A DNA stretch of 50,078 bases, taken from the NCBI RefSeq assembly GCF_002973595.1, contig NZ_PVEO01000016.1, positions 1 to 50,078 of the forward strand, written 5' to 3'. The notes under the pieces were generated by a model that was not told the origin of the DNA, searched no databases, and saw only the letters and a program-made list of their open reading frames with translations. The position numbers and the translations under genes are program-made. Numbering within the stretch: the stretch's first letter is position 1; every line of letters begins with the position of its first letter. The stretch comes from Jejuia pallidilutea (GTDB lineage: Bacteria > Bacteroidota > Bacteroidia > Flavobacteriales > Flavobacteriaceae). Shown piece by piece: positions 1 to 7,937 of this stretch.

Positions 1-60
1 GTTGAAATAGGGCTAATTGCAATGGCCCACAACCTTAAAAAGTATAGTTTGGCAATATAA
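1..60 (+). CDS. IS1182-type transposase, C-terminal end only (truncated by window edge)
   Basis: The first 60 bases read in frame as 19 codons ending in TAA: VEIGLIAMAHNLKKYSLAI. The segment EIGLIAMAHNLKK matches the usual C-terminal ending of IS1182-group DDE transposases (the 'E-w-a-l-i-a-l-A-h-N-l-k-k' block of the DDE_Tnp_1_6 domain). The rest of the gene lies to the left of the window, so whether it is intact cannot be judged. The assignment rests on one short motif; a chance ORF end is possible but the motif is distinctive. Confidence 0.65.
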   Translation, partial: VEIGLIAMAHNLKKYSLAI

Positions 61-147
61 AATCACTTTTGCTTTTTTATATTGAGCGTTTTGTAACAAA
101 AATTAAACGTCAAAAAAAACAAACTGAAAAATAACCAAAAAGAAAAT

Positions 148-171
148 CGCCTAAAAATTACTTTTTAGACG
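148..171 (+). terminator. Hairpin after transposase, terminator or IS terminal repeat
   Basis: Ten-base arms 148-157 and 162-171 with a 4-base loop and one wobble pair. No uninterrupted T-tract follows, so it could be the insertion sequence's terminal repeat rather than a transcription terminator. Confidence 0.35.
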
Positions 172-217
172 ACCTCTTTGTTTTAATAAGTAGCAACACA
201 AACTTTTCCTTATTTTT

Positions 218-233
218 TTGATTTCAGAATCAA
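218..233. promoter_or_regulatory. Perfect inverted repeat upstream of the alcohol dehydrogenase gene
   Basis: TTGATT-TCAG-AATCAA is a perfect palindrome with six-base arms, 54 bases before the adh start. Its position suits a transcription-factor operator. It resembles an FNR-type site but with TTGAT and ATCAA six bases apart instead of four, so the regulator is unknown. Confidence 0.3.
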
Positions 234-287
234 TAAGTTCAATATCTTATTCGTATATTCAATGCACAACCAAAAAAATGGATAACT

Positions 288-1292
288 ATGAAAGTAAAGG
301 CATATGCGGCTAATGAAGCCGGGGCAAAATTAGAGCAGTACGACTATGAACTTGGAGAAATTGGTAAGGAACAGGTAGACATAAAAGTGCATTACTGTGG
401 TTTGTGCCATAGCGATTTGAGTATGATTAATAACGATTGGGGAATGTCTCAGTACCCTCTAGTTCCTGGCCACGAAATAGTAGGCGAGGTTCTAGATGTA
501 GGAAGCGAAGTAAAAGGCCTTAAGAAGGGTGATAAAGTAGGTATGGGCTGGTTTAGTGCGTCTTGTATGCATTGTAATCAATGTATGGGCGGAAAGCAAC
601 ATCTTTGTAGTGAAGCCGAAGGCACTATAGTAGGACGTCATGGCGGATTTGCAGACAAGGTTCGCGGACATTGGTCGTGGACAACGTTGCTACCCGAAGG
701 AATTGATATGGCTAAAGCTGGACCATTATTTTGTGGAGGAATTACCGTATTTAGTCCAATAGTTATTTCAGGCGTTCAGCCAACAGATAAAGTTGGTATT
801 ATTGGTATTGGTGGACTTGGACATTTAGCTCTAAAGTTTTTAAGAGCTTGGGGCTGCGAAGTCACAGCATTTACATCTAGTAAAGATAAGACCCAAAAAC
901 TAAAGGAAATGGGTGCCCATAATGTTGTGGACTCTACCGATAAAGATGAATTAGATAAAATAACAGGAACTCTCGATTTTATTTTAAATACCACCAATGT
1001 GAAACTTAATTGGGATGCATTTCTTGCTACACTATCACCACAAGGAAAATTACATACAGTTGGAGCTGTTTTAGAACCCATGGAAATACCAGCGTTTAGT
1101 TTAATTTCAGGTGAAAAGTCAGTAGGCGGAAGTCCGTTGGGAAGTATTGCGTTAACTCGTAAAATGTTGGAGTTTTGTGTACGTCATGATATTTATCCAA
1201 CGGTGGAAGAATTTAAGATGGAAGATGTAAACAAAGCTATTGAACATTTACACGATGGAAAAGCTAGATTTAGAGTTGTATTAAAAGCATAA
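288..1292 (+). CDS. Zinc-dependent NAD(P)-linked alcohol dehydrogenase (cinnamyl-alcohol dehydrogenase / YahK type)
   Basis: A 334-residue medium-chain dehydrogenase that should interconvert aldehydes and alcohols with NADP(H) in the cytoplasm. Visible catalytic-zinc ligands are C40 in the GLCHSD motif and H62 in PGHE, with a later Cys in LFCGG near 149. Structural-zinc cysteines are C93, C96, C99 and C107. The Rossmann motif GIGGLGHLA lies near 173-181. Length and order of motifs match the cinnamyl-alcohol dehydrogenase subgroup (YahK, yeast Adh6). The ATG at 288 gives the canonical N-terminus. It is monocistronic, followed by a terminator at 1316-1347. Natural substrate cannot be told from sequence. 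Confidence 0.93.
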   Translation: MKVKAYAANEAGAKLEQYDYELGEIGKEQVDIKVHYCGLCHSDLSMINNDWGMSQYPLVPGHEIVGEVLDVGSEVKGLKKGDKVGMGWFSASCMHCNQCMGGKQHLCSEAEGTIVGRHGGFADKVRGHWSWTTLLPEGIDMAKAGPLFCGGITVFSPIVISGVQPTDKVGIIGIGGLGHLALKFLRAWGCEVTAFTSSKDKTQKLKEMGAHNVVDSTDKDELDKITGTLDFILNTTNVKLNWDAFLATLSPQGKLHTVGAVLEPMEIPAFSLISGEKSVGGSPLGSIALTRKMLEFCVRHDIYPTVEEFKMEDVNKAIEHLHDGKARFRVVLKA

Positions 1293-1315
1293 ATTATATA
1301 ATAGGCTAAGCTAAA

Positions 1316-1347
1316 ACGTAACCTTTTACAGATGGTTGCGTTTTTTT
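1316..1347 (+). terminator. Rho-independent terminator after adh
   Basis: Arms acgtaacc (1316-1323) and ggttgcgt (1334-1341), one wobble pair, followed by a T-run to 1347. Confidence 0.75.
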
Positions 1348-1364
1348 ATGCGCAACAAAACCAA

Positions 1365-1372
1365 TATTTTTG
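1365..1372 (+). promoter_or_regulatory. -7 promoter element for the RlmI-like gene
   Basis: TATTTTTG fits the Bacteroidota -7 consensus TAnnTTTG and ends 19 bases before the ATG at 1392. No clear -33 TTTG at the preferred distance was found. Confidence 0.4.
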
Positions 1373-1391
1373 ATCCTCTGAAAATAAGTAA

Positions 1392-2621
1392 ATGCAATTT
1401 TCTAAAAACATAAAATATACTAGTATTCCTAACCGGATAGCAGTAAAACTTAATGCTAAAGGCGAACAATTTGTCTTAAAAGGCCACCCTTGGGTATTTT
1501 CAAATAGCATTACTAAGATTAATACCGATGCCAAAACTGGGGATTTAGCCATAATTTTCAGCAAGAATAAAAACCGAGTTATTGGTTTAGGGTTGTATGA
1601 TGCAAATTCTCCTATACGAATTAAAATGTTGCATTCAGGAATTGAAAAAGTAGAAATCAATTCAGAATTCTTTCAAAATAACATAAAAGAAGCATTCAAA
1701 AAACGACAAACCTTATTAAAAACCAATACCAATAGTTACCGCCTTATATTTGGAGAGAACGATGGTTTTCCTGGATTAATTGCCGATGTATATGCTTCGG
1801 TTTTAGTGGTTAAAATTTATTCTGAAATATGGTTGCCTTATCTAGAACCTATTTTAGAAAGTTTGCAACATACCTCAAATGCTAAAACAGTAGTTATTAG
1901 ATTAAGTAGAGGTTTGGAAAACTCTAAATCACATCAACTAAAAAATGGAGAAGTAGTTTATGGTACTTTAGAAAACGAAGTTGTAGCGTTTGTAGAACAT
2001 GGTGTAAATTTTTCAGCCAATGTAATAAAAGGGCATAAAACGGGGTATTTTTTAGATCATCGCGCCAATAGAAAGCAGGTAGGCGAATGGAGTAAAGGAA
2101 AAACGGTATTGGATGTATTTTCTTATGCTGGTGGATTTTCAGTGCACGCTTTAGCCAATGGCGCTAAAGAAGTAACGAGTTTAGATATTAGTAAACAAGC
2201 TTTAGAAATAGCGGTGCAAAATGGGAGGTTAAATTCCTATTCAGGAACTCATAAAACTATTGCTGGTGATGCTTTTAAAGAATTAAAAAAACTAATTAAT
2301 ACTAAAGTAACTTTTGATGTAGTTGTTATAGATCCACCAAGTTTTGCAAAACAAGCCTCAGAAATTGAATTGGCTAAAAAGAAATATGCACAACTTGCTA
2401 AGTTAGGAGAACAACTTACCGCTAAAAACGGCTTGTTGGTACTAGCATCGTGCTCATCTAGAGTAGTTTCACAGACGTTTTTTGATATTAATAATGAAGT
2501 TTTATCGTCAAAAAATAGACCATACACCTTAAAACTAAAAACCCAACACGATGTAGATCATCCTATTGGGTTTCCAGAAGGGGCTTATTTAAAAAGTGGG
2601 TACTATCGTTTTTTAGATTAG
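1392..2621 (+). CDS. Class I SAM-dependent rRNA (cytosine-C5) methyltransferase, RlmI/RlmK-like
   Basis: A 409-residue protein of the COG1092 family, whose members methylate 23S rRNA (RlmI makes m5C1962 in E. coli). An N-terminal PUA-like RNA-binding domain (about 13-90, with HPWVFSNSI) is followed by the middle EEHEE-type domain with GYFLDHR near 218-224, and the methyltransferase core: SAM motif VLDVFSYAGGFSVHA near 237-251 and catalytic motif VIDPPSFAKQ near 313-322. CSS near 355-357 supplies the conserved late cysteine. Length is normal for the family. It converges on the PepSY-like gene with six bases between stops. The exact target base is inferred from family only. Confidence 0.88.
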   Translation: MQFSKNIKYTSIPNRIAVKLNAKGEQFVLKGHPWVFSNSITKINTDAKTGDLAIIFSKNKNRVIGLGLYDANSPIRIKMLHSGIEKVEINSEFFQNNIKEAFKKRQTLLKTNTNSYRLIFGENDGFPGLIADVYASVLVVKIYSEIWLPYLEPILESLQHTSNAKTVVIRLSRGLENSKSHQLKNGEVVYGTLENEVVAFVEHGVNFSANVIKGHKTGYFLDHRANRKQVGEWSKGKTVLDVFSYAGGFSVHALANGAKEVTSLDISKQALEIAVQNGRLNSYSGTHKTIAGDAFKELKKLINTKVTFDVVVIDPPSFAKQASEIELAKKKYAQLAKLGEQLTAKNGLLVLASCSSRVVSQTFFDINNEVLSSKNRPYTLKLKTQHDVDHPIGFPEGAYLKSGYYRFLD

Positions 2622-2627
2622 TTGGGC

Positions 2628-3128
2628 TTAAATAAACACGCCTTGTTTGTCGGTTTTTACAGTAATTACTGAATCTTTATTTTTAATTTTAACGCGATAC
2701 TCCTGTTTTAAAGCTTCTTTATTGCAATGGTATTTAACCACATACACATCTTCTACAATATTACAATCTGGATATTTGTCTACAATTGCTTTTATTACTG
2801 CTTTTGGTAACCTTATATTGTTATATTTTTCAAAAGTTTCAACAATTTTACCGTCTTTATTAAAAGAAGCAATTATTTTACCTTCTGGGATTTTAAAAGT
2901 TACGTTGTAGATGTCTTTTTTAGAATCATAAAGGTCTGATAATTCAGAAGGATTATATTCTAATAACGCTTCTTCTAGTTTTTTTACGTAATTACAAGAA
3001 TTTTCAGAGTCTACTGTATTAAAGTAATCTGAATTTACTGAAATAACGGTTTCTGGTAGTTCTACTGTTTGCGAATACATAAATGTAAAACAGATAAAAG
3101 TACATAAGCTAAAGATTAATTTTTTCAT
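2628..3128 (-). CDS. Secreted PepSY-like (DUF2874-type) protein
   Basis: A 166-residue exported protein: signal peptide MKKLIFSLCTFICFTFMYSQ, then a region containing the typical 'ASFNKDGK...LPKAVIKAIVDKYPD...EDVYVVKY' arrangement of PepSY-like 'putative beta-lactamase-inhibitor-like' periplasmic domains of Bacteroidota. These are small periplasmic binding modules of unknown ligand. It is divergent from the nitronate monooxygenase gene; a -7 element (3157-3164, minus strand) is followed directly by one of two identical palindromes (3165-3181), so co-regulation of the two divergent genes is likely. The family name is based on pattern, so moderate confidence. Confidence 0.65.
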   Translation of the reverse strand: MKKLIFSLCTFICFTFMYSQTVELPETVISVNSDYFNTVDSENSCNYVKKLEEALLEYNPSELSDLYDSKKDIYNVTFKIPEGKIIASFNKDGKIVETFEKYNNIRLPKAVIKAIVDKYPDCNIVEDVYVVKYHCNKEALKQEYRVKIKNKDSVITVKTDKQGVFI

Positions 3129-3156
3129 GATGGATGTATTTACAGGTATTGTTTTT

Positions 3157-3164
3157 CAAAATTA
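3157..3164 (-). promoter_or_regulatory. -7 promoter element for the PepSY-like gene
   Basis: Reads TAATTTTG on the minus strand, a full match to TAnnTTTG, 28 bases before the start codon. The palindrome at 3165-3181 abuts it directly. Confidence 0.5.
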
Positions 3165-3181
3165 ACTATGCATGCATAATA
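3165..3181. promoter_or_regulatory. Palindromic operator, copy 1 (TATGCATGCATA core)
   Basis: ACTATGCATGCATAATA contains a perfect 12-base palindrome. The same 17 bases recur at 3261-3277, 96 bases away, in the same divergent intergenic region. This copy lies directly upstream of the minus-strand -7 element. MarR-type regulators bind palindromes of this size; the regulator itself is not in this region. Confidence 0.6.
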
Positions 3182-3186
3182 AAAAA

Positions 3187-3200
3187 ATGATAAAAGTCAT
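3187..3200. promoter_or_regulatory. FNR/Crp-like site (ATGAT-AAAA-GTCAT)
   Basis: Imperfect inverted repeat of the form ATGAY-N4-RTCAT, located between the two palindromic operators. Similar sites occur at 34750-34763 and 42266-42279, each upstream of a gene start. One base breaks the symmetry, so this is the weakest of the three. Confidence 0.3.
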
Positions 3201-3260
3201 GTTATCAGTTATTTAGCTTAATTTAATTAGTGTTGTTTTGTAACTTATTGATTATCAAAT

Positions 3261-3277
3261 ACTATGCATGCATAATA
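3261..3277. promoter_or_regulatory. Palindromic operator, copy 2 (TATGCATGCATA core)
   Basis: Exact 17-base copy of 3165-3181. It ends six bases upstream of the plus-strand -7 element TATATTTG (3284-3291), where a bound protein would cover the -33 region of the nitronate monooxygenase promoter. Confidence 0.6.
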
Positions 3278-3283
3278 TTTTAC

Positions 3284-3291
3284 TATATTTG
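3284..3291 (+). promoter_or_regulatory. -7 promoter element for the nitronate monooxygenase gene
   Basis: TATATTTG is a perfect TAnnTTTG. The predicted transcript would start about 8-10 bases before the ATG at 3306, giving a very short leader. This supports ATG 3306 over the TTG one codon earlier. Confidence 0.6.
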
Positions 3292-3305
3292 ATAAAATAT
3301 TTTTG

Positions 3306-4253
3306 ATGGCTACAAAATTAACAGAGTTACTACAGATTAAGCATCCCATTATTCAAGCACCAATGTTTTTAGTATCAAATGTTGCTATGGTGCAAGAAGC
3401 TATGAAAGGAGGAATTGCAGGATGTATACCTGCATTAAATTATAGAACTTTAGATGAGTTAAGAGATGCTTTAAAACTATTAAAGCGTACTAAGGTTAAT
3501 GGTGGGGCGTTTGGTTTTAATTTAATTGTAAATAAATCTAACGTTAAATATAAAGAACAATTAAAAGTTATTTGTGAAGAAGGTTGCGATTTTATAATTA
3601 CATCTCTTGGAAGTCCCGAAGAAACTATAAACCAAGCGCACAGAGTGGGCATTAAGGTGTTTTGTGATGTTACCGATTTAAATTTTGCAAAAAAAGTAGA
3701 GGGCTTAGGTGCAGATGCAATTATTGCTGTAAATAACGAAGCTGGTGGCCACCGAGGAAATATTTCTCCTAAAGAGTTAATAGAAACAATAAGTAAAAAT
3801 TGTGAAATTCCGGTTATTTCAGCAGGAGGGGTAGGGTGTAAGGCAGATATTGACAAAATGCTTGGTTACGGAGCAGCAGGTGTATCGGTTGGAAGTCCGT
3901 TTATAGCATCAGAAGAGGCTAATGTTACCAACGAATATAAGCAAGCGTGCGTAGATTATGGGGCTGAGGATATTGTAATAACCGAACGTATTTCGGGAAC
4001 TCCCTGTACTGTAATAAACACGCCCTATGTTCAGAAAATAGGTACTAAATCTACTTGGATAGAAAACCTGCTCAATAAGAATAAAAAGCTTAAAAAGTGG
4101 GTGAAAATGATTCGTTTTTCTATTGGGATGAATACCACTAAAAATGCTGCCACCAAAGCAACTTACAAAACGGTATGGGTAGCAGGCCCAAGTATAGAAC
4201 ATACCAACGCCATTTTGCCTGTTAAAGAGATTATTAAAAAATTGGTAAACTAA
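3306..4253 (+). CDS. Nitronate monooxygenase (2-nitropropane dioxygenase family, FMN)
   Basis: A 315-residue FMN-dependent TIM-barrel enzyme that oxidises alkyl nitronates (such as propionate 3-nitronate). The N-terminal KHPIIQAPM, the AFGFNLIV strand, the catalytic-histidine motif NEAGGHRG (H149) and the phosphate-binding ISAGGVG and GAAGVSVGSPF segments are all present in order. Length fits the family. The in-frame TTG at 3303 is rejected in favour of ATG because of promoter position. Its stop overlaps the stop of the convergent fhs gene by four bases. Two identical palindromes and an FNR-like site lie upstream, suggesting regulated expression. Enoyl-reductase relatives (FabK) are the main alternative. 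Confidence 0.85.
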   Translation: MATKLTELLQIKHPIIQAPMFLVSNVAMVQEAMKGGIAGCIPALNYRTLDELRDALKLLKRTKVNGGAFGFNLIVNKSNVKYKEQLKVICEEGCDFIITSLGSPEETINQAHRVGIKVFCDVTDLNFAKKVEGLGADAIIAVNNEAGGHRGNISPKELIETISKNCEIPVISAGGVGCKADIDKMLGYGAAGVSVGSPFIASEEANVTNEYKQACVDYGAEDIVITERISGTPCTVINTPYVQKIGTKSTWIENLLNKNKKLKKWVKMIRFSIGMNTTKNAATKATYKTVWVAGPSIEHTNAILPVKEIIKKLVN

Positions 4254-5917
4254 AACAACCCAATAATTTCCCCATCTTCATTAATATCCATACCTTCTGA
4301 AGCAGGATGCGTTGGTAGCCCTGGCATACGCATGATATCTCCAGTAATAGGAATTAAAAATCCTGCGCCTGCGGCAATTTCTATTTCTCTTACGGTAATT
4401 ATAAAATCTTTTGGGCGTCCCAAAAGTTTGGGGTTATCTGACAAGGATTTTTGTGTTTTTGCAATACATACAGGAAGGTGGTCTAAACCTAAATTCGTTA
4501 TTTTTCTTAAATCTGCCTTGGCCTTAGAGTTATAGTCTACATGTTCGGCGCCGTAAATTTCGGTAGCAATAGTTGCTATTTTATCGGTTATGGAGGCTTC
4601 CCATTGGTATAGCGGTTTAAAGTTCGATGTATTATTTTCTACCATTTCAACTACTTGTTTTGCCAAATCTAAAGCACCTTCGCCACCTTTTCCCCAAACA
4701 TCAGCTAAAGCAACTTTTATGCCTTTTGATGCTGCAAAATCCATAATTACTTTAATTTCTGCATCAGTATCTGTTGCAAACTTATTTATAGCAATTATAG
4801 GAGCAACATTAAATTTTTCAATATTTTCTAAGTGTTTTTCTAGATTAGGAATTCCTTTTTCTAGCGCATCTAAATTTGGTACTGTTAAAGCTTTTAAGTC
4901 TGCTCCTCCATGGTATTTTAATGCACGAATAGTTGTGGTTAAAACCACGGCTTTAGGTTTTAAACCAGCACTTTGGCATTTAATATCAAAGAATTTTTCG
5001 GCACCTAAATCAAAACCAAAACCAGCTTCTGTAACGGTATAGTTAGAGTGCGTCATTCCCATTAAAGTAGCTATAACGCTATTAGTGCCTTGGGCTATGT
5101 TAGCAAAAGGACCACCATGAATAATTGCAGGGTTACCTTCAATTGTCTGTACTAGGTTAGGTTTAATGGCATCTTTTAAAAGCACGGTCATTGCTCCTTC
5201 AGCTTTTAAATCTTTAGCGTATATTGGTTTTTTGTCGTAAGTATACCCAATAAAAATATTGCCTAAGCGCATTTTTAAATCTGTTAAGTTTTCTGCTAAA
5301 CATAAAATTGCCATTATTTCAGAGGCAGCAGTAATATCAAAACCTGTTTCTCGTGGCACACCAGAAGTTGTACCACCCAAACCAACAATTATGCGCCTTA
5401 GCGCCCTATCGTTCATATCAACAACCCGTTTCCAACCTATTGTTCTGGGATCTATATGCAATGAGTTTGTTTTGCTTTGAATATTATTATCTATAACTGC
5501 AGCTAGTAAATTATGCGCTTTTTCAATTGCTGAAAAATCTCCTGTAAAGTGTAAATTAATATCCTCCATAGGCAATACTTGCGAATAACCACCACCAGTA
5601 GCGCCACCCTTTATACCAAAAATAGGACCTAAGGAAGGTTCTCTTAACACCACCGTTGTTTTTTTCTGTAAACGATTTAGCCCTTCAGATAAGCCTATGG
5701 ACATTGTTGTTTTTCCTTCGCCAGCAGGAGTAGGCGATATGGCCGAAACCAGTATTAAATTACTGTTTTGTGCTTTAGTTTTATCTATAAGGTGTAAAGG
5801 TAGTTTAGCTTTGTAATTGCCATACATTTCTATATGGTTTTGTTGAATTCCAAATATTTCGGCAATCTGTGAAATATGTTTAAGGGTAACGTTTTTGGCA
5901 ACTTCTAAATCAGTCAT
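4250..5917 (-). CDS. fhs: Formate--tetrahydrofolate ligase
   Basis: A 555-residue ligase that makes 10-formyl-THF from formate, THF and ATP, feeding one-carbon metabolism (purines, fMet). The ATP-binding P-loop TPAGEGKTT is at residues 63-71, and the conserved segments VLREPSLGPIFGIKGGATGGGYSQV and the C-terminal GAGFLIPITGDIMRMPGLP are recognisable by eye (only parts quoted). Length is the full family length. The ATG start follows an A-rich leader. It converges on nmo, sharing the four bases at 4250-4253. Very secure. Confidence 0.97.
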   Translation of the reverse strand: MTDLEVAKNVTLKHISQIAEIFGIQQNHIEMYGNYKAKLPLHLIDKTKAQNSNLILVSAISPTPAGEGKTTMSIGLSEGLNRLQKKTTVVLREPSLGPIFGIKGGATGGGYSQVLPMEDINLHFTGDFSAIEKAHNLLAAVIDNNIQSKTNSLHIDPRTIGWKRVVDMNDRALRRIIVGLGGTTSGVPRETGFDITAASEIMAILCLAENLTDLKMRLGNIFIGYTYDKKPIYAKDLKAEGAMTVLLKDAIKPNLVQTIEGNPAIIHGGPFANIAQGTNSVIATLMGMTHSNYTVTEAGFGFDLGAEKFFDIKCQSAGLKPKAVVLTTTIRALKYHGGADLKALTVPNLDALEKGIPNLEKHLENIEKFNVAPIIAINKFATDTDAEIKVIMDFAASKGIKVALADVWGKGGEGALDLAKQVVEMVENNTSNFKPLYQWEASITDKIATIATEIYGAEHVDYNSKAKADLRKITNLGLDHLPVCIAKTQKSLSDNPKLLGRPKDFIITVREIEIAAGAGFLIPITGDIMRMPGLPTHPASEGMDINEDGEIIGLF

Positions 5918-6050
5918 AAATAATTTAAAAAAAAGATATTATATCCTTTAAATGTATGAAATTAAAAGGAATTTGCAGCAAAAACAAGATGAATTAGAAT
6001 AGAAAAAGTCAATATGCGTTTAAAGTGAAATTTGGTGTTTTAAAGAGAAA

Positions 6051-6434
6051 TCAATCTACTTTAATCATTTTAAATTTCATATTGTTAGGCTGGACTTCAT
6101 TAGGCATTAAAATGCAAGAATAGCCATTATTTGAGGTATCAGTAATTATTACCTTAAATACTTTTCCAACAGCATTATTGTATACAGGTTGAGATACTTT
6201 AGTACAGGTAAGTGTAAACTCACAATTAGATATCCAATTTACATCATTGTGTATTACCAATCCAGTGGCAGTATTGGTTTCTATTTGTATAGAGTCTGTT
6301 CTGTTTATCTGCCAATCGGCATAAGAAGGATTTTCATATTTAAATTTCCCTGTTTTAAAATCTAAACATGTTTTGTCTTGGCCGTAAGTACTTGATGCAC
6401 ATATACAAAACAATAATATAAACAGTTTTCTCAT
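6051..6434 (-). CDS. Small secreted protein of unknown function
   Basis: 127 residues with a clear signal peptide (MRKLFILLFCICASSTYGQ) and a mature part beginning DKTCLDFKTGKFKY. Three or four cysteines and the C-x-F-K-T-G-x-F-x-Y start recall a small Flavobacteriaceae family often mislabelled 'DNA topoisomerase IV' in databases; nothing here resembles a topoisomerase. Predicted periplasmic or surface beta-rich protein. A near-consensus -7 element (TATCTTTA, 6462-6469 on the minus strand) lies 27 bases upstream. Confidence 0.7.
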   Translation of the reverse strand: MRKLFILLFCICASSTYGQDKTCLDFKTGKFKYENPSYADWQINRTDSIQIETNTATGLVIHNDVNWISNCEFTLTCTKVSQPVYNNAVGKVFKVIITDTSNNGYSCILMPNEVQPNNMKFKMIKVD

Positions 6435-6811
6435 TTATTTTGTGGGTTGGTTGACTCCTTATAAAGATACTAATTTTTTCTTAAGTAAGAAAGATAACAC
6501 CCTTTTAAGAGTACTTGAAACACAAAAAAACTTACAAACAACCGATTAAATGATGGGAAAATTAATATTTTGCAATATGGTAAGATAGTGCGCAAATACT
6601 ATTAACGTTTAAAAACCTTTTAGTTTTATCTATTTTAGGCAAGTTTTGTAGTGTTATTGCTTATGTTAATTTTTATTACTTTTTTTTAATCTACATAAGA
6701 TATAGTTAGAATTTAGTTGAGCTAAAGGTGTAACTATTAATGTATTAAAAAAAGTTATTAATTCTCTTTTTTAGAGAGCACATCTACATCTTCAAGTAGT
6801 AAATAAGTGGT
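6435..6811. other. 377-base intergenic region with no gene
   Basis: Very AT-rich. It separates the 3' end of the heme A synthase gene from the 5' end of the small secreted protein, both on the minus strand. Apart from the near-consensus -7 element at 6462-6469 and short weak palindromes (ttcttaagtaagaa near 6479; a tctctt/agaga hairpin near 6764-6780) I see no RNA gene, repeat or conserved ORF in it. Confidence 0.5.
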
Positions 6812-7828
6812 TTACTTGCTAAACCGATGCAGTGTAAATACCATAGCTAGTAGCAATATAAATGCACCAACTTGATGTGCTACACCTAACCAAACGGGTA
6901 CTTGTAATAAAATAGTAAATACTCCCAGTATAAACTGAATACATACCATAATTAAAAGCCAAGTTATACCATTAACTTGATATTTGGTAAGTATTAATTG
7001 CTTACTTTTTCTCCAAATAACAATAATAATAAATACAACTACGTATGCTAGAATTCTGTGTACAAACTGCACACCACTTTTGCCTTCTATAAAATTTTTA
7101 TAAAGTGGATTTTGCTCTATATATACGGTTTCGTGCATAAACTTACCCTCGCTCATCATGGGCCAATGGTTGTGTATCCATCCTGCATCTAAACCTGCAA
7201 CAAATGCACCATAAATTATTTGAATAATTAATATAACCAACCCAAAACGCACTAAGTTTCTAAAGTTCTTGTTAATGTCTTTTTTCTTAGGAAATATTAA
7301 ATCTAGAGCTACCCAAAACGTATATGCAAATGTTAAAAATGCAGTAGTTAAGTGAGCTGCTAACCTGTAATGGCTTACATCTGGCCTGTCTACCAAACCG
7401 CTCTTTACCATATACCAGCCTAAAAAACCTTGAAAACTCCCCATTAATAAAAGGATAATAGACTTCTTTATTGTTGGTTTTGTAAGTTGTTTAGTAACTA
7501 AAAAATATATAAAAGGTATAATAAAAACAATGCCAATAAAGCGCCCCAATACACGGTGCAGCCATTCCCAAAAATAGATGTCCTTAAAGTCTTCTAAATC
7601 AAAATGGTTATTTAGTTTTTGATATTCAGGATATTGCTTGTACAAATCAAAAGCCTCCTGCCATTCAACTTCGTTCATGGGGGGAATAGTTCCAGAGATT
7701 AGTTTGTAGTTTGAAATTGATAAACCAGAATGGGTTAATCTAGTAATACCGCCAACTACTACCATTATAAAAATGAGTGCACAGCCTGTAAGTAACCAAT
7801 AAATAACGCGTTTATTATCTTTTTTCAT
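6812..7828 (-). CDS. ctaA: Heme A synthase (COX15/CtaA family)
   Basis: A 338-residue polytopic membrane enzyme that oxidises the C8 methyl of heme O to give heme A for cytochrome oxidase. About eight hydrophobic helices are visible. Signature motifs are VGGITRLTHSGLS (helix 1), EWLHRVLGR with a heme-ligand histidine, MVKSGLVDRPDVSHYRLAAHL, VHRILAY and AHQVGAF; these give the paired histidines expected in both halves. Length suits the type without an extended N-terminus. Its stop is 377 bases from the next gene; upstream is cca. Confidence 0.93.
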   Translation of the reverse strand: MKKDNKRVIYWLLTGCALIFIMVVVGGITRLTHSGLSISNYKLISGTIPPMNEVEWQEAFDLYKQYPEYQKLNNHFDLEDFKDIYFWEWLHRVLGRFIGIVFIIPFIYFLVTKQLTKPTIKKSIILLLMGSFQGFLGWYMVKSGLVDRPDVSHYRLAAHLTTAFLTFAYTFWVALDLIFPKKKDINKNFRNLVRFGLVILIIQIIYGAFVAGLDAGWIHNHWPMMSEGKFMHETVYIEQNPLYKNFIEGKSGVQFVHRILAYVVVFIIIVIWRKSKQLILTKYQVNGITWLLIMVCIQFILGVFTILLQVPVWLGVAHQVGAFILLLAMVFTLHRFSK

Positions 7829-7937
7829 AGCTCAACTTTTTTTAAAACAAATAGTTTTTGTACTTTTTTTACAGACAATTTTTTTAAAGATTTACAACTT
7901 TTTATTATCCTATTTAGGAACTCGTTTTAGCACTAAT

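Larger units (their letters stand above)
1..177 (+). mobile_element. Probable right end of an IS1182-like insertion sequence
   Basis: The transposase end is followed by about 90 non-coding AT-rich bases and then a hairpin (148-157 pairing with 162-171, 'cgcctaaaaa' with 'tttttagacg', one G-T wobble) leading into GACGACCTC. A terminal inverted repeat or terminator of this sort is expected at the end of an IS1182 copy. The other end is outside the window, so the exact boundary and any target duplication cannot be determined. Confidence 0.4.
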
